DNA of 64,000 bases. It comes from JALOLV01 sp046295175 (GTDB lineage: Bacteria; Bacteroidota; Bacteroidia; Cytophagales; Spirosomataceae). The translations under genes and the position numbers were made by a program. Under the pieces are notes generated by a model, which was not told the DNA's origin, did no database searches, and worked only from the letters and a program-made list of their open reading frames with translations. Location of the stretch: the NCBI GenBank assembly GCA_046295175.1, contig JBKBNY010000003.1, positions 248,001 through 312,000 of the forward strand. The letters run 5' to 3'. Positions 1 through 9,310 of this stretch are shown here, in pieces (position 1 is the first letter of the stretch; every line of letters begins with the position of its first letter).

Positions 1-1614
1 TTTGAAGGGATTAGTGTTAACAACCGTAATATCAATTGAGGCACAATGTACTCCACCGCCAGAAAGATTACCATCTCGGCCCGTCAAACGCATTGTAATT
101 GTACGACCTACCTGTGGTAAAGCCTCATCATTATTCGGGATATTACCATTTAGAATCGATGACAATGCAGGAAAAGTCCGAATATTGCCTGAAATGCTTG
201 GCGGTAAACTCCTAAAAATTGGCGAAGTAGTTGAGTTCTGGGCTTCGTCGGCTCCACCTCGGGTAGTTCCTAAGTTATATTGTTCCCAATTGTACTGAAT
301 GGTGTGTCCGTCGGCATCGCTTCCACTACCTTCGAGCATAAATGGTGTTCCCTTCGGAATTATCAACGTTTTTGCATTTGGATTAGCCAAGACTACGGGC
401 GGAGTATTACCAGTGGGTGTATTGACACTACAATTGCCAGTACTTATACTGTAATTGATAATAGATTGTAAACTATTGGTGTGAAAATACGAACGACTCA
501 CCGAGCCACTAATGTTATCGGGCGTACAATTACCCCAATAAGACATGAAAGTTGAACCGCTGCCGGGTTCATAAGCAGAGCTTGTCATGATGTTTCCGTT
601 ACAACTTCCTGATACACTATTGAATGTATGTCCTGCACTAAACTGATGCCCAACCTCGTGGATAAATGTTGAAAACGAAGACGGGGTAGAGCCACTCCAA
701 CCCCCTGCTTTTATTGGGCTTGGGTTTGCCGTAACATTATTGTTTCTACACGGCCCATTGAGATACGCCACTCCACCGCCCGATGTACCATGTAGGACGT
801 GGCCAATATCGTAGGTGTTCAGTGCGAAATTGGAAGGCTCACTACTTGCCAATGCCCCAAATACTTCGGCAGCCTTGTCGGCATTTGCACCGTTAAATGG
901 GTCGGTTGCTGCATCGGTATAAAACTTAGTTGTTACCAATGTAAAACTTACAGATGCCTCTTTTTCGTAAATGGCTTTGAGCGAATTGACGATACTAACC
1001 ACAGCTGCTTGTGCGGAGGTTTCTGTTCCTCCATTATTAACATAAAATTCACCAGTTGTTACAATAGCCATTCGGTATGTTCGTAGTGTTGAGCCATTGC
1101 TATATGTCTGAATTGCGTTTTCTCGTAGATTTTTTCCGAATGTACCGATGTGTTGGTCGGTAAGATTACATTCACCTTCATTGAGCAAGTCATTCTGAAA
1201 AAATACCTCATGTTCGTTTTGAAGATTGATTTTTGGTGCGATAATGACATTTCCTTCATTTTCAAAAATTAATCCATAAACACCACTTGGAGCTACTGTG
1301 ATTAATCCGTCAGAATTATCACCGAATATTCGATAGGTTTTGATTTCGGGATATTTTTTGGCGAGGTCAGTACTCATTAATGGCGATTCGACCACAACAA
1401 AAGATTTATTTTGCCCATTGGGGAGTGGTAATTTGATTGAAATACCAGCCGAATTTGCTTGGTTTTTGGCAGTTGTAATATTGATTTCGGAAGGGGCTTT
1501 GAGTAAAATATTTCTAATTTCTGAAATATTAATCGGGACTATTCGTGTAGTTGATTGAGAATAAACACTAAAGAATAATTGTAAAAAGATTAAACTAATG
1601 TAGAGTTTTTTCAT
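1..1614 (-). CDS. Secreted reprolysin-like zinc metalloprotease, partial (3' end outside window)
   Basis: I translated this minus-strand frame from the ATG at 1614; it stays open to base 1, so the C-terminus is missing. About 537 residues are visible. A signal peptide (MKKLYISLIFLQLFFSVYSQ) is followed by a propeptide-like region. The zinc motif HEVGHQFSAGH lies near residue 319 (bases 646-660 encode HEVGH), and a Met-turn-like MSYWGNC follows about 45 residues later, as in metzincins. A PKD-like segment (IPKGTPFMLEGSGSDADG) comes next. The order and motifs match the next gene upstream on the same strand, so the two are tandem paralogs. Position 8 of the zinc motif is Ser rather than the usual metzincin Gly. 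It is probably an extracellular protein-degrading enzyme; the substrate is unknown. Confidence 0.85.
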   Translation of the reverse strand, partial: MKKLYISLIFLQLFFSVYSQSTTRIVPINISEIRNILLKAPSEINITTAKNQANSAGISIKLPLPNGQNKSFVVVESPLMSTDLAKKYPEIKTYRIFGDNSDGLITVAPSGVYGLIFENEGNVIIAPKINLQNEHEVFFQNDLLNEGECNLTDQHIGTFGKNLRENAIQTYSNGSTLRTYRMAIVTTGEFYVNNGGTETSAQAAVVSIVNSLKAIYEKEASVSFTLVTTKFYTDAATDPFNGANADKAAEVFGALASSEPSNFALNTYDIGHVLHGTSGGGVAYLNGPCRNNNVTANPSPIKAGGWSGSTPSSFSTFIHEVGHQFSAGHTFNSVSGSCNGNIMTSSAYEPGSGSTFMSYWGNCTPDNISGSVSRSYFHTNSLQSIINYSISTGNCSVNTPTGNTPPVVLANPNAKTLIIPKGTPFMLEGSGSDADGHTIQYNWEQYNLGTTRGGADEAQNSTTSPIFRSLPPSISGNIRTFPALSSILNGNIPNNDEALPQVGRTITMRLTGRDGNLSGGGVHCASIDITVVNTNPFK

Positions 1615-1654
1615 GTAAATTAGGTTTTGCTGGGTATCCGATTAAATATTAAAT

Positions 1655-1684
1655 GACAAAAAGTGAGCCAATTAGACTCACTTT
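1655..1684 (-). terminator. Intrinsic terminator after the 971-residue protease
   Basis: AAAGTGAG (1660-1667) pairs with CTCACTTT (1677-1684) around a 9-base loop. Read on the minus strand the stem is followed by a run of T. It lies between the stop of the protease at 1711 and the start of the next protease at 1614, so the two paralogs are probably separate transcription units. Confidence 0.55.
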
Positions 1685-1710
1685 CTGTTATAAAATATTT
1701 ATGTTAGATA

Positions 1711-4626
1711 CTAATTGCAACCACCGATTTGCGTTTTAAAAACACTTCCACTTGCCGCCGAAAATCCACTGCCCGTCAGTGGAGTAAGGGTAATTGAATT
1801 TCCTGCTCGGTAGGTTACATTTACACCATTGGCAATGGTTTGAGTTGAACTAATCGTTTGGCTTGCCTGCTGTGTACCTGCAGTTGCTGCTCCCGAAAGG
1901 GCTAAAGTAGATGAGCAGTTGGGGCCGATGACATTAAGTGTTTTTGAATTACTGCTAAACAAAATACATGAACCCAAATTATAAACTTGGTTCATGGTTT
2001 GATTTACTATTGTAGTAGGGTTAAAAGTATTGATATAAGAGAGTCCGTAAACTTTGTATGTTCCTCCTCCTAATGAAGTAAAATTCGATGTAGAAGAAAC
2101 CGCACTTATTTGGTTATTAGCTTGATTGACCGCCGCATAAGTAAAATTAAAACCTGCTTGGTTGGTCTGTACTTCGATTACATCGCCAGTACCTTGGATA
2201 TTTAAGGTAATATTATTTGGACTAAAGAAACTGTATCCAACTAAGTAGTATGTAGTACATTCGTTAAGTGTAATGGTTCTTGAACCACCCCACCCAATAG
2301 CTTCATAAGCATTCGACCCTACAAATGAACTACAATTGAAAGTACTTGAATTAAAAACGGAGAATGGTAAACTGCCGGCACCGTTATCACCATCCGAATT
2401 AATAGAATAATTGCCAGATTTACTTACTCTAAACATTAATATAACTGAGTTTGTACTCCAAATACTTTGGCAAGTAGTGTATGTGTTATCAGTATAGTTT
2501 ACCACAGTTCGGCTTACAGCAGATGAAACACTAATTGTCTTGCTATTTCCGGCAAGTTCACTACCAGTTATGTAAGATAATCCGAGGTTAAACACACTGT
2601 TTCCGGCTGTTCCTGAAACTGATGTTTCAGGACAAATAAATGTATTTTTTGCTAAACAAGTCGAGGTGATTGTGATGTTGGCATTGTTTACATCGAAAAA
2701 TTCGGCATTGGCATTTATCTCGCAAGTAACTTTGATACGTCCTTGTGTAGTGCTTACTACGTTGGCAGGAATGGTTACACTTTGACTTCCATCGTTTGGC
2801 GTCGAACTTAGTAAAACGTACGGAAAAGTATTTCCACCATCGGCCGAAAGTAAGATTTTTACATTGGCGACTAATGTATTGGTACTATTGACATTCCAAG
2901 TAACAGTCTGGCTACTCCCTGCCGCAATGGTTTGGGCTGTGTTAAAATTCGATATTTCCAATGGTCCAGTCGTATTAACCGTTACAATCATTTCATCAGA
3001 ATCTACTCCGCCGCCACCAGTTTTATTATCACGAACCGTAAATCTAAATTTCATAGTACGAGCTACTTGTGGTAAGTCTTCGCCCTCGGTATCGGCCGGA
3101 TTATTGGAGTTATTGGTGATGTAAGTCATTTTTGGGAAAGTCCTCGAAGTAGAAGAACTCGATTGCTCACTCCTAAACAATGGAGCTGTTGTACTATTTA
3201 CCGCTGGATAACCACCCACTCCATTGATAGAGCTACCCATTGCACCTTTGTCGTTAGCTGTTGCAACATCATATTGCTCCCAAGTGTAGGTTAATGCATC
3301 GCCGTTGGCATCGGTTGCAGTTCCGTTTAAAGTATAAGGTGTTCCTTTCGGAATCGTAATATCGCTGCCCGCATTTGCTACTGGAGCAGTATTTCCCGTA
3401 GCGGTTGAAGTGATACATGTACCAGAAGAACCGCTCATTGCGTTAAAGATTTGTTCAAGCGATTTGGTATTGAAATATTGTAGTTTATTGTTGCCCGAAT
3501 TGGTATAATTTGTCGGATTCGTACAATTATTATGGTAACTCATCAGGGTTGTACCGCTTCCTGGTTCAATAGCAGTTTGTGAATCCCAACCATCCGTACA
3601 AAAAGTTGGACTCCCTGCCGTTCCGCCAATGGCATTGTAAGTATGCCATGCCGAAAATTGATGCCCGACTTCATGGGCAAAAACGCTTACAATCATTGAT
3701 ACAGGTGCATCGAATGTCCATTGAGTAAATGCTCTTGATTTTTGATTATCAACACAAGGTGTCGGCCCTGCCACACCGTTTGCACTGAAAGAACCGCCGC
3801 CTAAAGCTGCTAAAGTATTAAATGTGTGACCGATTCCATAGGCCGAGTAAGGGAGTGTTCCGCTTGTATTCATCGAAGTGAAACTCGTTTGACAAGCACT
3901 CGCCGAAATCGTACCAAAAGGGTCAGTAGCAGCGTTTGGAAAAATGATTGTAAGGTTGGTGGTTTGAGTTGCCAATTCAAAAGTCATTGAGGCTTCCAGT
4001 TCATAAATTAAATTGGTAGCATTGGCAATCGAAACAATTTTAGCGAGAGTGTTGGCTTGCGAGCCATAGTAGCCAGTCATTTCGCCAGTTGCGGCAGCTG
4101 CTAATTTGTATTTTCTTAGCTGTGTTCCGACCGGAAAGGGGGCAATGCTCAACATCCTTCCATTTCTGTTTGTCTGAAAATCTCGTTCGTTGGTTCCACA
4201 GCTGATATTGGCATTTTTTACATCATCTGGGCGGTAAATTTGGTATTCGTCTTTTGCGGCATTCGATGGCTCAATAAAAAAATAGCCATCGGGTGTGTGC
4301 ATGATTCCTTCCATACCATTGTTGGTAAAAGTCAGTTTCATTTTGATTTTACCATCGCTCGAAACCGCATCGAAAGTTTCAATATTGGCGATTTTTTGAG
4401 AAGAAATTAGGGTTTCATTGAATACGAAATTGCCAGTAGAGCCATTGGGTAACGGAAATCTTATCTCCACCTTTGAAGCCAAACCATTTACTTTATTTGA
4501 GGTTTGAACTTGATTTTTGAAATCCTTGACGTTAAAAATTACGTTTATTCCTTTTTGAGGATTGGTCTGTGAATAAGTCACAGTAAATGAGGTAATTGCA
4601 AGGTAGAGTAAAATTATTTTTTTCAT
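1711..4626 (-). CDS. Secreted reprolysin-like zinc metalloprotease with PKD-like and C-terminal 3-coathanger domains
   Basis: This 971-residue secreted protein starts with a signal peptide cleaved near TYSQ-20. The metzincin-type zinc motif HEVGHQFSAWH starts near residue 318, and a Met-turn-like MSYHNNC lies near residue 361. A PKD-like domain (about 410-550) contains DANGDALTYTWEQYD. The middle is beta-rich and has several cysteines. The last ~80 residues have the pattern VTYRAGNSITLTP...GSVFKTQIGGCN, ending exactly in G-C-N. I recall this tail as the '3-coathanger stack' C-terminal domain of Cytophagales secreted proteins. The GH13 enzyme at 18138-22052 ends in the same way. The enzyme is expected to act outside the cell or on the cell surface; the substrate cannot be read from sequence. 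Confidence 0.88.
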   Translation of the reverse strand: MKKIILLYLAITSFTVTYSQTNPQKGINVIFNVKDFKNQVQTSNKVNGLASKVEIRFPLPNGSTGNFVFNETLISSQKIANIETFDAVSSDGKIKMKLTFTNNGMEGIMHTPDGYFFIEPSNAAKDEYQIYRPDDVKNANISCGTNERDFQTNRNGRMLSIAPFPVGTQLRKYKLAAAATGEMTGYYGSQANTLAKIVSIANATNLIYELEASMTFELATQTTNLTIIFPNAATDPFGTISASACQTSFTSMNTSGTLPYSAYGIGHTFNTLAALGGGSFSANGVAGPTPCVDNQKSRAFTQWTFDAPVSMIVSVFAHEVGHQFSAWHTYNAIGGTAGSPTFCTDGWDSQTAIEPGSGTTLMSYHNNCTNPTNYTNSGNNKLQYFNTKSLEQIFNAMSGSSGTCITSTATGNTAPVANAGSDITIPKGTPYTLNGTATDANGDALTYTWEQYDVATANDKGAMGSSINGVGGYPAVNSTTAPLFRSEQSSSSTSRTFPKMTYITNNSNNPADTEGEDLPQVARTMKFRFTVRDNKTGGGGVDSDEMIVTVNTTGPLEISNFNTAQTIAAGSSQTVTWNVNSTNTLVANVKILLSADGGNTFPYVLLSSTPNDGSQSVTIPANVVSTTQGRIKVTCEINANAEFFDVNNANITITSTCLAKNTFICPETSVSGTAGNSVFNLGLSYITGSELAGNSKTISVSSAVSRTVVNYTDNTYTTCQSIWSTNSVILMFRVSKSGNYSINSDGDNGAGSLPFSVFNSSTFNCSSFVGSNAYEAIGWGGSRTITLNECTTYYLVGYSFFSPNNITLNIQGTGDVIEVQTNQAGFNFTYAAVNQANNQISAVSSTSNFTSLGGGTYKVYGLSYINTFNPTTIVNQTMNQVYNLGSCILFSSNSKTLNVIGPNCSSTLALSGAATAGTQQASQTISSTQTIANGVNVTYRAGNSITLTPLTGSGFSAASGSVFKTQIGGCN

Positions 4627-4733
4627 TGTTTTTAGGGTATGTAGAAAAGGTTATTCACTTTAATGTAATCAAATTTACAACTTTTGCTAACTTTATATCA
4701 ATGATAGGGTAAAATCTTATTGAATGGTGCTAT

Positions 4734-5432
4734 ATGAAAATTAGTGTAATCATACCAACTTACAACGAAGCCGCAAATATTGGCAGTTTGATTGAGTCAT
4801 TACAAAAAAATGGAAAGGAGCATTTGGCCGAAATTATTGTTTCGGATTCACCAAATAGTACTGATGATACCGTAGGTGTCGCCAAGAAATTCGATGCAAT
4901 AGGGGTTACATCATCGCGGAAGGGTAGGGGCTTCCAGATGAATTACGGAGCTAATTTTGCTACTGGCGATATTCTTTATTTTATACATGCCGATACCAAA
5001 ATCAATCCCGATTTTGTTTCGGATATTCTGCAAGCGGTCGGAGAGGGTTTCGACTTAGGATGTTATCGTTATATTTTTGATTCGAACAATCTCCTTCTAA
5101 AAATCAATGCTTACTTTACGAGGTTCGACAAGATTTGGTGCAGAGGTGGCGACCAAACATTGTTTGTTACCAAATCGGCCTTTGATAAACTCGAAGGTTA
5201 TCGGAGTGATTTCTTGATTATGGAAGATTATGACTTTATTTTGAGGGCAAGAAAATTCTTCAAATTCAAGATTATTCCAAAAAATGTTATTGTTTCAGCA
5301 CGAAAATACGAAACAAATAGTTACTTTCGGGTTCAATTAGCGAATTTCAGGGTAATGAAAATGTTTCTTAGCCAAAATTATTCGCAAAAAGAGATGGCCG
5401 AGGCATACCAAAAAATGCTGAATTACAGATAA
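4734..5432 (+). CDS. Family 2 glycosyltransferase (TIGR04283-like)
   Basis: This 232-residue soluble enzyme has a GT-A fold. The N-terminus (ISVIIPTYNEAANIGSLIES) is the nucleotide-sugar-binding start of GT2 proteins. HADT at residues 84-87 stands at the DxD-like metal site. MEDYDFILR near residue 165 supplies the ED motif expected for the catalytic base region. Length and motifs fit the TIGR04283 family, often annotated as a glycosyltransferase of unknown acceptor. No membrane segment is visible. It begins about 110 bases from the divergent protease and is followed by a VOC protein; neither neighbour reveals its acceptor. Confidence 0.85.
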   Translation: MKISVIIPTYNEAANIGSLIESLQKNGKEHLAEIIVSDSPNSTDDTVGVAKKFDAIGVTSSRKGRGFQMNYGANFATGDILYFIHADTKINPDFVSDILQAVGEGFDLGCYRYIFDSNNLLLKINAYFTRFDKIWCRGGDQTLFVTKSAFDKLEGYRSDFLIMEDYDFILRARKFFKFKIIPKNVIVSARKYETNSYFRVQLANFRVMKMFLSQNYSQKEMAEAYQKMLNYR

Positions 5433-5553
5433 TTGTGTTTAAAGTTTAATGTTCAAAGTTCAAAATATTTTGAAGTAAGTTTCCTTCATTGAATGATGCA
5501 CCTTAAATTTAGAATGCTTTGAACCTATATAAAGTTAACCCCTAAATTACTCT

Positions 5554-6606
5554 ATGATTAATGAATTGATTTCTGGCATCCAGCAGGTCGGGATAGGAGT
5601 GCCAGATGCGAACGAGGCTTGGAAGTGGTATCGAAAAGTTTTTGGATTGAATGTACCTGTATTTAACGATGAAGCAGACGCTAAACTGATGATTCGGTAC
5701 ACGCAGGGAGAAGTACGAAGAAGACACGCCATAATGGCTCTCAATATGGCAGGTGGCGGCGGAGCCGAGATTTGGCAGTACAAAAACAGAGTACCTGTCG
5801 AAGCAAAATTTAAACCCCAAATCGGTGATTTTGGTATTTTTGCTGTAAAAATTAAGTCGAGAGATGTTGCTACTTTTCATCAGCAATTGACCAATCAGAC
5901 TGTTTCATCGGTCAATAAATCCCCCGAAGATTCTCCTTATTTTTGGATTAAAGACCCACGAGGCAATCAGTTTCAGGTGATTCCTGACGATTCTTGGTTT
6001 AAGCCAAACGGACATCTTTCGGGCGGTGTGTGTGGAGCAATAATTGGTGTGAGTGATATTGACAAAGCCGTTAAACTCTACGCAGATACACTCGGAATCA
6101 GTGAGGTGGTTTATGATAAATCGGGGACTTTTGAAGATTTCTTTACGCTCGATGGCGGTAGCGAACGTTACAGAAGAGTTTTACTCAGAAAAAGATTAGG
6201 CAAAGAGGGTGCGTTTAGCAAACTCATTGGTAACACCGAGATAGAATTGGTGCAGGCACTCGACCGTACTCCACGTAAGATTTTTGAAGACCGCGATTGG
6301 GGTGATGCAGGATTCATCCATCTTTGTTTTGATGTGTTGAATATGGATTCGCTCAAAGCGAAGTGTGATAAAAATGGTTTTCCGTTTACTGTTGATAGCG
6401 ATAATACGTTTGATATGGGCGAAGCAGGCGGAAGATTCAGCTACATTGAAGACCCAGACGGCACGTTGATTGAATTTGTGGAGACGCACAAAGTACCGAT
6501 TTTGAAGAAATTTGGATGGTACTTAAATCTCAAAAAGAGAAAAACTTCAAAACCTCTCCCGGATTGGATGGTTTCGACCCTCGGATGGAGTAAGGTAAAA
6601 GATTGA
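5554..6606 (+). CDS. Two-domain VOC-family (glyoxalase/dioxygenase-fold) protein
   Basis: This 350-residue cytoplasmic protein has two vicinal-oxygen-chelate units, about residues 5-145 and 160-310. The first starts GIQQVGIGVPDANEAWKWYR and the second GAIIGVSDIDKAVKLYADTL, both typical of the VOC beta-alpha-beta start. In the second unit FIHLCFDV and DGTLIEFVE provide His and Glu at usual metal-ligand positions. The double-VOC layout resembles 4-hydroxyphenylpyruvate or extradiol dioxygenases, but I do not see enough of the HPPD signature to call it that. No pathway partner is adjacent. It ends at a strong bidirectional terminator. Confidence 0.75.
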   Translation: MINELISGIQQVGIGVPDANEAWKWYRKVFGLNVPVFNDEADAKLMIRYTQGEVRRRHAIMALNMAGGGGAEIWQYKNRVPVEAKFKPQIGDFGIFAVKIKSRDVATFHQQLTNQTVSSVNKSPEDSPYFWIKDPRGNQFQVIPDDSWFKPNGHLSGGVCGAIIGVSDIDKAVKLYADTLGISEVVYDKSGTFEDFFTLDGGSERYRRVLLRKRLGKEGAFSKLIGNTEIELVQALDRTPRKIFEDRDWGDAGFIHLCFDVLNMDSLKAKCDKNGFPFTVDSDNTFDMGEAGGRFSYIEDPDGTLIEFVETHKVPILKKFGWYLNLKKRKTSKPLPDWMVSTLGWSKVKD

Positions 6607-6622
6607 TTTTGATAATTATCGA

Positions 6623-6671
6623 TAAATCCGTGGCATGGTTAATAAAAATAAACTGTGCCACGGATTTTTTT
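6623..6671. terminator. Bidirectional terminator between convergent genes
   Basis: AAATCCGTGGCA (6623-6634) pairs perfectly with TGCCACGGATTT (6656-6667). T-rich sequence follows on the plus strand and A-rich sequence lies in the loop. It separates the VOC gene from the convergent DUF2490 gene and touches the stop codon of the latter. Confidence 0.8.
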
Positions 6672-7317
6672 ATAACTTCAATTTATAAGTCAAGCCAAAA
6701 ATCGGATTTGCTTTTTCGGAGCCATCAATATCAACATTCGTAAAAATATTGGCCTCGATACTATTTCTTTTGTTGATTTTGTAAGAAACCCCCGCTTTTG
6801 GGCGAACTTGGTCGAATCCAGTACCGATTTCGTAAAATAAATCTCCCGATACAAACGGTGTAAATTTTGATTTATTTGGCAACGATACTTCAAGTTTATT
6901 TCTCCAATAGCTTGAGTCGAATCCTACTTCTCCGTCATTATCTTTGAATTGGTGCTGATAACGCAAACGATATTCAAATTTGATAGGCCCGAGTTTTTGT
7001 CCGTAGCTTAAATCCCCATAAAAACGGTGGCGGTTATTGAATGCTCTGGTTTCATCTTTTCGACGATTCACGAAACGATAATACCCTGTAATTTCGAGAT
7101 TTTTGATGATTTTGTAAGAGAGTCCTACCTCTCCGAGATAAGTTTGAAGATACGAAACATCATCTACAAAACGGGTTTGTGCATTGAGTTTTACTTCAAG
7201 TTTTTTATTGATTTTTTTATCAATTCCGATACCCGTCCAGAGGGCTGTGCCGTCTTGTGCAACGGAGAAAATAGGCGTTAAAAGTAGAGCAATTATTAAG
7301 ATTTTTCTCATTTTCAA
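6670..7317 (-). CDS. DUF2490-family predicted outer-membrane beta-barrel protein
   Basis: This 215-residue protein has a signal peptide ending SVAQ and alternating beta-strand sequence throughout, ending in aromatic/hydrophobic GLTYKLKL as outer-membrane barrels do. The pattern (ALWTGIGIDKKINKKLEVKL, NNRHRFYGDLSYGQKLG) matches DUF2490, a family of unknown function with a predicted barrel. A second ATG at 7311 (MRKIL) is an equally good start. It is the last gene of the minus-strand run that contains VTC, DUF4956 and CotH. It might act as an outer-membrane component of that system, but position is the only evidence. Confidence 0.8.
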   Translation of the reverse strand: MKMRKILIIALLLTPIFSVAQDGTALWTGIGIDKKINKKLEVKLNAQTRFVDDVSYLQTYLGEVGLSYKIIKNLEITGYYRFVNRRKDETRAFNNRHRFYGDLSYGQKLGPIKFEYRLRYQHQFKDNDGEVGFDSSYWRNKLEVSLPNKSKFTPFVSGDLFYEIGTGFDQVRPKAGVSYKINKRNSIEANIFTNVDIDGSEKANPIFGLTYKLKL

Positions 7318-7360
7318 TATTTGTTTGTGATAGTTTTTTGATTGAAATAAAACTTATCGT

Positions 7361-7380
7361 GAAACGGTTAAAACCGTTCA
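7361..7380. repeat. Short palindromic hairpin between DUF4956 and DUF2490 genes
   Basis: AACGGTT (7363-7369) pairs with AACCGTT (7372-7378) around AA. It resembles the AATCGTTAAAACGATT half of the repeats at 45931 and 60231 with two compensating changes, so it may be a relative of that repeat. It sits in the only gap between the stop of DUF4956 and the start of DUF2490, where it could stabilise or attenuate the transcript. Confidence 0.5.
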
Positions 7381-7383
7381 TTT

Positions 7384-8010
7384 TTATTTCTGATAATAAA
7401 AAATCATCAATTGGGTTGCGTCTTTTAAGAAATCATAATCTTGGATTTCGACATGGTGAATATTCAATCCAGTTCTGGTTTTCAAATCCTCAATCAATTC
7501 TTCTCTTTTTTCGGGTACAATTAGGCTGATTTTATCGTACAAAACAAGCCTTGTTTGCTCTTTTTTCATCAACCAGTTGCCTTCGAGAAGGGCTATGATT
7601 ATCAATAAAATCCCCGACATGATACTCAAATCGTCCCACGAACCTTTACTAATGGCAGTAATCAAACCCAACGCAATCGCCAAAAATAGATAAGTTACAT
7701 CTTTGGCCGAAAGCCCTTCGGTACGGTATCTCAGAATCGAAAAAACGGCAAAAAGACCAAACGCCGCACCCATACTCATCTCGACTTTGTTGAGCAGGTA
7801 CGTAATCAAGAAAATAACGATATTGAACCCAAAAAATGTAAGAAAGAGGTCGGTTCGTTTATAATTTTTGAAATAAATGAATCGGATAAGCACAAAAACT
7901 GCTACAATATCAACTGCAAACCGTGAAATAAATTTGATAGAAACTTTATCAAACCATTGAAAAGCTTGGTTGGCGGCTTCGGAGTTGGCTATTTCTTGCA
8001 AAAGAGTCAT
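7384..8010 (-). CDS. DUF4956 polytopic membrane protein
   Basis: This 208-residue protein has about four to five membrane segments between residues 30 and 145, followed by a ~60-residue soluble tail. The conserved stretch FSILRYRTEGLSAKDVTYLF (residues 90-109) identifies DUF4956. The family has no proven function, but it is frequently encoded beside VTC-domain polyphosphate polymerases. That is the case here: its first 62 bases overlap the end of the VTC gene in another frame. The overlap makes translational coupling likely. A reasonable inference is that it anchors, gates or regulates the VTC protein at the inner membrane. Confidence 0.88.
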   Translation of the reverse strand: MTLLQEIANSEAANQAFQWFDKVSIKFISRFAVDIVAVFVLIRFIYFKNYKRTDLFLTFFGFNIVIFLITYLLNKVEMSMGAAFGLFAVFSILRYRTEGLSAKDVTYLFLAIALGLITAISKGSWDDLSIMSGILLIIIALLEGNWLMKKEQTRLVLYDKISLIVPEKREELIEDLKTRTGLNIHHVEIQDYDFLKDATQLMIFYYQK

Positions 8011-8779
8011 ATTGGTTAAGAATTTTGTGTAAGTGTATTAGTTTAGACTTGAATCGGTTGTATTTGACATTTTCGTAGAGGCTAATTACGCCCAGACAAT
8101 ATTTACTGATAGAACCACTACGGATATTGTATTTTTTGAAAATATCGATGATTGGCGATGCCCCGATGCGTTCTTGTTTGACCTCGGCGATTGCCATCTG
8201 ATGATAACCTTTGGTTTCGAGATTGCTATGAAATGTTAAGTTAACATCAATTGTCAGACGCTCGGCTGAGGTTTTATTTACCAATGTCATTCGGCTGTAA
8301 TTTACCCACAGATTTCCTTTGAGTTGATTCGAAGAAAGCGGTGTAATCTCGTGCAAAAAATGCGATTCTTCCTCATTTAAAATCAAATCAGCTTCATACG
8401 GTTGTTTGATTCGCTTCTTGATGGTTCGGCCTTTGTTGTTTTTGTGTTTGATTTCAAAAAACGAAAGGTTTGAACCCACATAATTTCTGAACCTGACCTT
8501 GTAGCGGTTGGTACGCCCAGCCTGATGGTTATGATACAACGAAAGGTCTTCGGTATCGTAGTAAAGGGTTTCGTAGGCACAAAGACGTTGGTTGTTGATT
8601 TCGAGCAATTTGTAATGCTTTTGTGCATCAGCCAAAACCGCAGATAGCAAATGGAGAGGTATCAGATATTTTACATCAACTCTATCCATGAGTTTTACCC
8701 CTTCCATTTCCTGCAGACTGATTTTCTCAAATTTCCACGCTTCGGCTTCTACTTCACTCAGAAAAAACTCAGTATTCAT
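7949..8779 (-). CDS. VTC-domain protein, predicted polyphosphate polymerase
   Basis: This 276-residue protein matches the VTC domain of the CYTH/TTM superfamily. In yeast Vtc4 the domain makes polyphosphate from ATP inside a basic tunnel. Visible tunnel-type residues are K37 in DVKYLI, R96 and R98 in YKVRFRNY, E109/K111/K113 in FEIKHKNNKG, R118 and K121-R123 in GRTIKKR, and E199/K201 in IAEVKQER. The length fits a stand-alone domain without SPX or membrane parts. It overlaps the repeat-protein gene by 11 bases upstream and DUF4956 by 62 bases downstream. Product and direction of the reaction are inferred from the family. Confidence 0.87.
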   Translation of the reverse strand: MNTEFFLSEVEAEAWKFEKISLQEMEGVKLMDRVDVKYLIPLHLLSAVLADAQKHYKLLEINNQRLCAYETLYYDTEDLSLYHNHQAGRTNRYKVRFRNYVGSNLSFFEIKHKNNKGRTIKKRIKQPYEADLILNEEESHFLHEITPLSSNQLKGNLWVNYSRMTLVNKTSAERLTIDVNLTFHSNLETKGYHQMAIAEVKQERIGASPIIDIFKKYNIRSGSISKYCLGVISLYENVKYNRFKSKLIHLHKILNQYDSFARNSQLRSRQPSFSMV

Positions 8780-9242
8780 ATTGGTATTGTTTCGTTTGTA
8801 TTAATTTACCTTTGGCGTCGTATGTTTTTTTGTCTTTACGTAAGCCTTTGGCATTGAAGCTATACACCGACTTACTGACAAGCTCGTTTTTATCGTTGTA
8901 GTGCAATTCTTCGGTTTTTATTCCATCCGAATCGTATTTAAAAACGTCTCTTTCTTTTTGTTTTCCAGACAAATCGTAGATTACCTCTTCGGTTTTGTCG
9001 TTTTCGCTATTGAATTTCGCCGTTTTTCTTTCTTTTACTTTTCCAGTTTTGTCGTATTCAATTTCTTCGATTGTATTGCCATTTTTATCGAATCGCTGAA
9101 AAATGTCTTTGTGAGTACCATAACCATCAGTAATGACTCCGATAAGGGATGTTACACCATTCTTACGAATCTCTTTTTTAGATTGGGCAACCAATACAAT
9201 CGGCAAAACCCCCAAAACAAATACTTTTAAGCCTTGACTCAT
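8769..9242 (-). CDS. Secreted repeat protein with YD/MORN-like modules
   Basis: This 157-residue protein has an N-terminal hydrophobic segment (residues 3-19, ending VAQS) that looks like a signal peptide. The rest consists of repeating units of about 20-25 residues with the pattern F/YDxxGxxxExxxY, for example YDKTGKVKERKTAKFN, YDLSGKQKERDVFKYD and YDAKGKLIQTKQYQYEY. Such units resemble the beta-hairpin repeats of MORN-like or YD-like proteins. I know no function for this family. It lies in the CotH-VTC run and its last 11 bases overlap the VTC start, so it is probably co-translated with it. Confidence 0.75.
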   Translation of the reverse strand: MSQGLKVFVLGVLPIVLVAQSKKEIRKNGVTSLIGVITDGYGTHKDIFQRFDKNGNTIEEIEYDKTGKVKERKTAKFNSENDKTEEVIYDLSGKQKERDVFKYDSDGIKTEELHYNDKNELVSKSVYSFNAKGLRKDKKTYDAKGKLIQTKQYQYEY

Positions 9243-9310
9243 AAAAAATCTGGGTATTTTGGATTAAAGTGCGACCCATTTTAAAAGCCGTACCTAAACT
9301 TTTTCTGAAT

